Assembly (NCBI GenBank): GCA_900755005.1
Contig: CAAEEX010000043.1
Coordinates: 1 to 8,432 of the forward strand
Direction: 5' to 3'
DNA: 8,432 nucleotides
Origin: an uncultured Collinsella sp.
Lineage (GTDB): Bacteria > Actinomycetota > Coriobacteriia > Coriobacteriales > Coriobacteriaceae
Of the stretch, positions 6,739-8,432 are shown in pieces. A program made the position numbers and the translations under genes. Every line of letters starts with the position of its first letter. Within the stretch, counting starts at the first letter, position 1. The notes beneath the pieces are model-generated. The model had not been told where the DNA came from. It made no database searches and saw only the letters and a list, made by a program, of their open reading frames with translations.

Positions 6739-6778
6739 TACCGTTCAAGTACGTTCACCCCCGATTTCCTACCGTTCA
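6739..6778. repeat. Direct repeat TACCGTTCA, copies 31 bp apart
   Basis: TACCGTTCA occurs at 6739-6747 and 6770-6778, with a related TACGTTCA at 6750-6757. A further CGTTCA at 6841-6846 abuts the GTAAAC sites. The 31-bp period is close to three helical turns, so proteins bound at the two copies would face the same side. Regulatory use is inferred. Confidence 0.35.
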
Positions 6779-6846
6779 CCGGACTACAGACGGCAAAATT
6801 GCCACAAATTAGACGTTCCGTGTAAACTAAAGCCCGTAAACGTTCA

Positions 6847-6863
6847 GTAAACACATTGTTTAC
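6847..6863. promoter_or_regulatory. 17-bp operator-like inverted repeat GTAAACA-cat-TGTTTAC
   Basis: A perfect 7-base inverted repeat with a 3-base centre, the best-formed palindrome of the GTAAAC cluster. Two further half-sites lie directly upstream at 6822-6827 and 6836-6841. It lies about 107 bp before the PTS start and just upstream of the -35 position expected for the possible promoter at 6900-6905, which would suit an activator; repression is equally possible if transcription starts further upstream. Confidence 0.5.
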
Positions 6864-6899
6864 GACAGCGTATCCAAGGGTTCGGTGGCCGTAAGGGGT

Positions 6900-6905
6900 T
6901 ATAGT
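6900..6905 (+). promoter_or_regulatory. Possible -10 box TATAGT for the PTS gene
   Basis: TATAGT matches five of six positions of the -10 consensus, but no good -35 box stands 16-18 bases upstream, which would fit an activated promoter. An alternative is TTGCCA (6799-6804), 18 bases, TAAACT (6823-6828), which overlaps one half-site. Neither is certain. Confidence 0.3.
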
Positions 6906-6920
6906 CGCCGAGCCAAAGGC

Positions 6921-6946
6921 GTGCCTACGCCCAAACGAGTAGGCAC
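6921..6946 (+). promoter_or_regulatory. Leader hairpin GTGCCTAC/GTAGGCAC before the PTS gene
   Basis: A perfect 8-bp inverted repeat (6921-6928 and 6939-6946) with a 10-base A-rich loop ends 11 bases before the PTS ribosome binding site. In RNA it could form a small stem-loop in the 5' leader that affects ribosome access or mRNA stability, or the DNA could be an operator. It does not look like a BglG-type antiterminator site, and no T-run follows. Confidence 0.4.
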
Positions 6947-6957
6947 ACGATGATATG

Positions 6958-6963
6958 GGGAGG
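6958..6963 (+). promoter_or_regulatory. Ribosome binding site deciding the PTS start
   Basis: GGGAGG within a G-rich run, six bases before ATG 6970. It rules in favour of the 475-residue product starting MAVDNKQ rather than the five-codon-longer reading from 6955. Confidence 0.7.
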
Positions 6964-6969
6964 GGTCCC

Positions 6970-8397
6970 ATGGCAGTAGATAACAAGCAGATTGCCACCG
7001 ATGTCCTCGAGCTCGTGGGCGGTGCGGAGAATGTTTCCGTCGCCACCAACTGCATGACGCGTCTGCGTCTGACGCTCAAGGACAACAACAAGGCCGACGT
7101 GGAGAAGATCAAGAAGGTCAAGGGTGTTCTGGGTTGCCAGTTCGCCGGCAGCCAGCTCCAGGTCATCATCGGCCAGAACGTGCCCAAGGTGCTCGCCGAG
7201 TTCGTCGCCATGTCCGGCGTCAAGCAGGGTGCCGCGGTCGACGAGAACCTCGATGCTCCCAAGGAGAAGTTCGAGCTCAAGAACCTGCCGAACATCATCC
7301 TCGACTATCTGTCGGGCTCCATGACCCAGCTGATCCCGCTGCTCATGGCCGGCGGTCTGTTCCGCACCATCGCTGCGGTCCTCGGTCCCACCATGCTCGG
7401 CGTTCTCTCTGACACCGATCCGACCTACACGTTCCTCTACACCACCCTGTACGAGGCCACGTTCACCTTTATCCCCATCTACCTGGGCTATGCCGCCGCT
7501 AAGAAGCTCGGCGCCTCCCCGGTTCTGGGCATGCTCCTCGGCGGCGCCCTCATGGCCCCGTCCGTCGTGAGTGTCGCGACCCAGGATGGCGGCGGAATCA
7601 TCTCCGTCTACGGCATTCAGATCGCCGCTGCCAACTATCAGCAGTCCGTCCTGCCGATTATCCTTTCGGTGCCTGTCCTCTACTTCGTCGAGAAGTTCTT
7701 TAAGAAGGTCATGCCCGACGTGCTCTCCACGGTCTTCACGCCGTTCTGCACCATGATCGTTACCATCCCCATCGCCTTCATCGTCCTCGCCCCGCTCGGC
7801 AACGAGATCGGCAGCCTCATCGCTAACGCCCTCTTCGGTCTCGCTGACATGGGTGGCATCGGTATCCTGCTCGTCATGGCCGTCCTCGGCGCCTTCTGGC
7901 AGCTCTTCGTGGTCTGCGGTATGCACATGCCCGTCATCCTGCTCGCTCAGGTTCAGATCATCGCTGCCGGCTACGATCCCTTCGTCTTCGTTTCCACCAA
8001 CTGCGCTATGGCCGCTGTCTGGGGCTGCGCCTTCGGTGCCTTCCTCAAGATGAAGAACCCCGACGAGAAGGGTCTCGCCCTGGGCTACGTCATCTCCGCC
8101 ATCGCCGGTGGCGTCACCGAGCCCGCGCTCTTCGGTATCCTCATGCGCTTCCGTCGCACCATGTTCGGTATGTTCATCGGCGGTGCCATCGGCGCTGTGT
8201 TCTCCGGCCTCATGGGTGTTACCTACTACCTCGCCGGTGGTGCCTCCAACTTCCTGGTCTTCACCAACTACCTGCAGGGTGGCCAGATGAACACCGTCTG
8301 GGCTATCGTCGGTATGGCAATCTCCTTTGTCATCGCCGCTGCCGTCGTCTTCGTCGCCGGCTTCTCCAAGGAGGAGCTCGCCGAGATGGAGGCCTAA
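6970..8397 (+). CDS. PTS sugar permease, EIIBC subunit of the glucose/beta-glucoside (Bgl-type) class
   Basis: A 475-residue inner-membrane phosphotransferase permease that imports and phosphorylates a sugar. The N-terminal EIIB domain (about 1-90) has the phospho-cysteine C28 in ATNCMTRLRL, then KGVLGCQFAGSQLQVIIG. The EIIC domain (about 105-465) has multiple hydrophobic helices, beginning IPLLMAGGLFRTIAAVLG, with H319 in VVCGMHMP and the substrate-site motif GGVTEPALFGI (T383, E384, P385). There is no EIIA domain, so a separate IIA protein must supply phosphate. The sugar is not readable: NCMTRLR occurs in MurNAc-type (MurP) permeases, and similar C-TRLR motifs occur in trehalose and beta-glucoside permeases. 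I chose ATG at 6970 because GGGAGG (6958-6963) stands six bases before it; the ATG at 6955 would put this site inside the gene. Codon use is strongly biased (ATC, GTC, CTC, GGT), suggesting high expression. It is divergent to the hydrolase. Confidence 0.95.
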   Translation: MAVDNKQIATDVLELVGGAENVSVATNCMTRLRLTLKDNNKADVEKIKKVKGVLGCQFAGSQLQVIIGQNVPKVLAEFVAMSGVKQGAAVDENLDAPKEKFELKNLPNIILDYLSGSMTQLIPLLMAGGLFRTIAAVLGPTMLGVLSDTDPTYTFLYTTLYEATFTFIPIYLGYAAAKKLGASPVLGMLLGGALMAPSVVSVATQDGGGIISVYGIQIAAANYQQSVLPIILSVPVLYFVEKFFKKVMPDVLSTVFTPFCTMIVTIPIAFIVLAPLGNEIGSLIANALFGLADMGGIGILLVMAVLGAFWQLFVVCGMHMPVILLAQVQIIAAGYDPFVFVSTNCAMAAVWGCAFGAFLKMKNPDEKGLALGYVISAIAGGVTEPALFGILMRFRRTMFGMFIGGAIGAVFSGLMGVTYYLAGGASNFLVFTNYLQGGQMNTVWAIVGMAISFVIAAAVVFVAGFSKEELAEMEA

Positions 8398-8432
8398 GGC
8401 CAAGCCATTCGGTCGCATACGACCTTACCTAC

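Larger units (their letters stand above)
6480..6969. promoter_or_regulatory. AT-rich divergent control region with many GTAAAC half-sites
   Basis: This 490-bp gene-free stretch separates the minus-strand hydrolase from the plus-strand PTS gene and is clearly richer in A+T than its surroundings, mainly over 6505-6870. GTAAAC occurs on the plus strand at 6506-6511, 6579-6584, 6822-6827, 6836-6841 and 6847-6852, and as GTTTAC at 6674-6679 and 6858-6863. That is seven copies in about 360 bp, where well under one is expected by chance. Shorter TAAAC/GTTTA pairs occur at 6530-6541 and 6612-6625. The pattern suggests a dense binding region for one regulator controlling both directions. No regulator gene is inside the window. 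Open frames crossing here look like shadows. Confidence 0.6.

Noticed and set aside
6822..6863. Classical CcpA-type cre site in the GTAAAC cluster
   Set aside because: GTAAACGTTCA partly recalls a cre centre, but the palindrome is incomplete and the repeated unit is GTAAAC alone. I prefer an unnamed regulator.
6738..7298. A 186-codon minus-strand frame from within the PTS gene into the intergenic region
   Set aside because: Most of it is antisense to the EIIB domain and the rest runs through the half-site cluster; no motif and no credible start site.
6925..8418. A 497-codon open frame on the minus strand opposite the PTS gene
   Set aside because: It is antisense to a clear EIIBC gene; its Gly/Asp/Glu/His-rich, low-complexity product is the expected mirror of C-ending codons in high-GC DNA. 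No family motif or ribosome binding site supports it.
8411..8424. Small hairpin GGTCG-cata-CGACC after the PTS stop as a terminator
   Set aside because: A 5-bp stem followed by TTACCTAC has no real T-run, and the window ends there. It could be part of a longer structure outside the window.

Overview
The window looks like chromosomal DNA of a high-GC gut actinobacterium. I think of Collinsella or another Coriobacteriia member. The reasons are the high G+C, the C-ending codons (strongest in the PTS gene), clear Shine-Dalgarno sites, and the mix of a YdjI-type SPFH protein, DUF4428 and zinc-ribbon proteins, a Bgl-class PTS permease and palindromic intergenic elements. This is a judgement from reading, not a database result.

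Layout. (1) Positions 1-3037 hold three genes on the minus strand, read from right to left: a DUF4428/zinc-ribbon protein (2300-3037), a double zinc-ribbon protein with two membrane segments (953-2275), and a YdjI-like SPFH protein cut by the left window edge (1-904). Gaps are 24 and 48 bp and each gene has its own ribosome binding site, so this is almost certainly one operon. It resembles the zinc-ribbon/SPFH membrane-stress modules linked to PspA in Bacillus. (2) Positions 3038-3363 have no gene but hold two unrelated palindromic repeat elements. (3) Positions 3364-4875 (minus) encode a DUF1593/Sde182-type protein with a nucleoside-hydrolase-like fold. (4) Positions 5005-5131 form a very long nested hairpin with perfect 28-bp outer arms. 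(5) Positions 5142-6479 (minus) encode an EstA-like alpha/beta hydrolase with an intact catalytic serine motif. (6) Positions 6480-6969 are an AT-rich divergent control region packed with GTAAAC/GTTTAC half-sites. (7) Positions 6970-8397 (plus) encode a PTS EIIBC sugar permease without an EIIA domain.

The hydrolase, the DUF1593 protein and the PTS permease plausibly form a carbohydrate uptake and processing neighbourhood. The hydrolase and the permease are divergently transcribed from one shared, probably co-regulated, intergenic region. The substrate cannot be read from the sequence. No tRNA, rRNA, CRISPR array, transposase or phage gene was seen. The most noteworthy items are the half-site cluster, the long hairpin and the three-gene zinc-ribbon/SPFH operon; none is proven to be a new system.
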